Part shown: in pieces, positions 42,071 to 42,922 of the stretch
How the letters are laid out: each line of letters opens with the position of its first letter
Numbering within the stretch: position 1 is the first letter of the stretch
From: JANLTP01 sp031363055
GTDB taxonomy: Bacteria > Pseudomonadota > Gammaproteobacteria > Burkholderiales > Burkholderiaceae_E
Reading direction: 5' to 3'
Length of the DNA stretch: 42,922 nucleotides
Assembly (NCBI GenBank): GCA_031363055.1
Contig: JANLTP010000236.1
Coordinates: forward strand, 1 to 42,922
Position numbers and translations under genes: made by a program
The notes under the pieces: generated by a model
Told to the model about the DNA's origin: nothing
The model's input: only the letters and a program-made list of their open reading frames with translations
Database searches by the model: none

Positions 42071-42673
42071 GTGAAGCAGCCTGCCGCGCTTGAGCTTTTG
42101 ACTCAGGCCTTTCGACGCCTGCCGGGCGTGGGTCCAAAGTCTGCGCAGCGCTACGCCTTCTATTTTTTGCAGCATGATCGCGAAGGCGCAGCCGTTCTGG
42201 GTCGTGCGCTGATTGACTCGCTTGCGAACCTGCGCCACTGCTCCTCATGCAACACGTTTACCGATGTGGAACGCTGCGAGACCTGTGCATCGGATCGGCG
42301 TGATCGCAGCCTGCTGTGTGTCGTTGAAACACCCGCCGATCAACTGATGGTCGAACAGACCCTGACGTATCCAGGCTTATATTTTGTGCTGATGGGCAGA
42401 CTCTCGCCCCTCGATGGCATAGGTCCGAAGGACATTCATTTTGATCGACTCATGCAACGCGCCAGTGATGGCCTCGTCAAGGAAGTGATTCTTTCGACCA
42501 ATTTCACCCAGGAAGGCGAAGCGACAGCGCACTATCTGGGCGAGACCCTGAAGGCGCGCGGGCTGCGCGTCACGCGCCTGGCACGCGGCGTACCGGTCGG
42601 CAGCGAGCTTGAATATGTGGATGGCAATACCTTGGCCCAGGCACTGCGTGACCGGCGCGATGTCGCTGATTGA
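42071..42673 (+). CDS. recR: Recombination mediator protein RecR
   Basis: The 200-residue RecR acts with RecF/RecO to load RecA on gapped DNA. It shows the N-terminal helix-hairpin-helix (LPGVGPKSAQRYAF), the zinc finger cysteines Cys57, Cys60, Cys69 and Cys72, and the Toprim segment LLCVVETPADQLMVEQT. The C-terminal LARGVPVGSELEYVDGNTLAQAL is typical. The start is GTG at 42071, 7 bp after ybaB. Confidence 0.96.
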   Translation: MKQPAALELLTQAFRRLPGVGPKSAQRYAFYFLQHDREGAAVLGRALIDSLANLRHCSSCNTFTDVERCETCASDRRDRSLLCVVETPADQLMVEQTLTYPGLYFVLMGRLSPLDGIGPKDIHFDRLMQRASDGLVKEVILSTNFTQEGEATAHYLGETLKARGLRVTRLARGVPVGSELEYVDGNTLAQALRDRRDVAD

Positions 42674-42677
42674 ATCT

Positions 42678-42749
42678 GTGAGGCCGAGTCAATCCGTCAA
42701 GCCGAATCAATCAGTGATGCCGAATCAAACAGTGAAGCCGATTAAACTG
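42678..42749. repeat. 18-bp imperfect tandem repeats after recR
   Basis: Four 18-bp units: 42678-42695, 42696-42713, 42714-42731 and 42732-42749. The middle two read GTCAAGCCGAATCAATCA and GTGATGCCGAATCAAACA. They begin 5 bp after the recR stop and end 33 bp before the proposed IS boundary. Confidence 0.85.
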
Positions 42750-42782
42750 CGGTACATGCTCAGCGCATGTTGGCACAAGGAA

Positions 42783-42922
42783 CTAGGAGTTTGTCGGAGT
42801 ATCGCAGTTTCGCTGCGTACTTCGGATCGAGTTCGATAAAATTGTGCTGTTATTTGACGTCATGGGTTGAGGTCTCCGATGAGCAGATTTGTGCAGGTTG
42901 ATCGAGACACGGCGTATCTGTT
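42783..42922 (+). mobile_element. 5' end of an IS1182-like insertion sequence (partial)
   Basis: A terminal-repeat-like CTAGGAGTTTGTCGGAG begins at 42783, about 96 bp before a transposase-like start codon. It matches 14 of 17 positions with the inverted sequence at the other window edge (140-122 on the minus strand). Both outer ends carry CTAG. The element runs off the window, so its size and second end are not visible. Confidence 0.5.
42879..42922 (+). CDS. Transposase N-terminus, IS1182-like (cut by window edge)
   Basis: Fourteen complete codons read MSRFVQVDRDTAYL. This closely resembles the opening of IS1182-family DDE transposases (MSRFVxVDRDTxYLLP). GAGG lies about 7 bp before the ATG. 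With so few residues the family call rests on pattern memory plus the terminal-repeat-like sequence upstream. Confidence 0.55.
   Translation, partial: MSRFVQVDRDTAYL

Noticed and set aside
42609..42839. Open frame with SVKPNQ-type peptide repeats after recR
   Set aside because: It starts out of frame inside recR and owes its repeats to the 18-bp DNA array; no ribosome site and no independent support.
1..42922. CRISPR arrays, prophage, secretion or defence islands
   Set aside because: No regularly spaced identical repeats and no cas, phage structural, toxin-antitoxin or restriction genes were recognised.

Overview
The window looks like a chromosomal segment of a Betaproteobacterium, most likely from the order Burkholderiales or a close relative. 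The evidence is gene content and order. rpsP-rimM-trmD-rplS is followed by a CoA-pyrophosphatase NUDIX gene, a CobD/CbiB-type membrane protein, rsgA, an M48 protease and orn. trxA-rho-rpmE (type B L31) and ffs-dnaX-ybaB-recR also fit. So do a phasin and a fused single-chain indolepyruvate ferredoxin oxidoreductase. The placement rests on remembered gene order and motif resemblance, not on a search. I see no tRNA, rRNA, CRISPR array or prophage.

Layout. 1-140: probable 3' end of an IS element cut by the window edge. 171-1121 (-): AEC permease. 1275-9292 (+): a seven-kilobase-plus run of beta-propeller, polysaccharide deacetylase variant, fatty-acid-hydroxylase-like, EI24/CysZ-like, CinA-like and IOR genes. 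9517-10050 (-): phasin with a strong promoter and terminator. 10614-11738 (+): pbpG. 11741-13606 (-): dgoK-iclR. 13654-15546 (+): oxyR-cysM. 15548-20649 (-): moxR-DUF58-tgpA-mltB. 20895-25298 (+): an ECHDC3-like crotonase, then etfB-etfA-acyl-CoA dehydrogenase. 25370-26314 (-): an unrecognised membrane-anchored cysteine-rich protein. 26460-28354 (+): a PA0069-type radical SAM protein and a DUF4124-like protein. 28461-32684 (+): the ribosomal/tRNA-modification operon, NUDIX and CobD-like genes. 32696-34968 (-): M48-rsgA. 35162-35842 (+): orn. 35781-37493 (-): ArnT-like glycosyltransferase. 37696-39801 (-): trxA-rho-rpmE. 39887-42673 (+): SRP RNA, dnaX, ybaB, recR. 42879-42922 (+): start of an IS1182-like transposase.

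Functional themes are central information processing (S16, L19, L31, RimM, TrmD, RsgA, Rho, DnaX, RecR, Orn, SRP RNA), fatty/aryl acid catabolism (ETF, acyl-CoA dehydrogenase, crotonase, IOR), cell-wall remodelling (PbpG, MltB, TgpA cluster) and redox control (OxyR-CysM, TrxA).

The most unusual signal is not a gene system. Short imperfect tandem repeats recur between genes (periods of about 11, 13, 14, 18 and 19 bp). In-frame 6-bp or 18-bp repeats also occur inside rimM, rsgA and the crotonase gene. This suggests a genome that accumulates slippage-derived repeats. I found no convincing undescribed multi-gene system. The best leads are the repeats, the cysteine-rich orphan protein, the rho leader, the iclR operator and the IS-bounded window ends.
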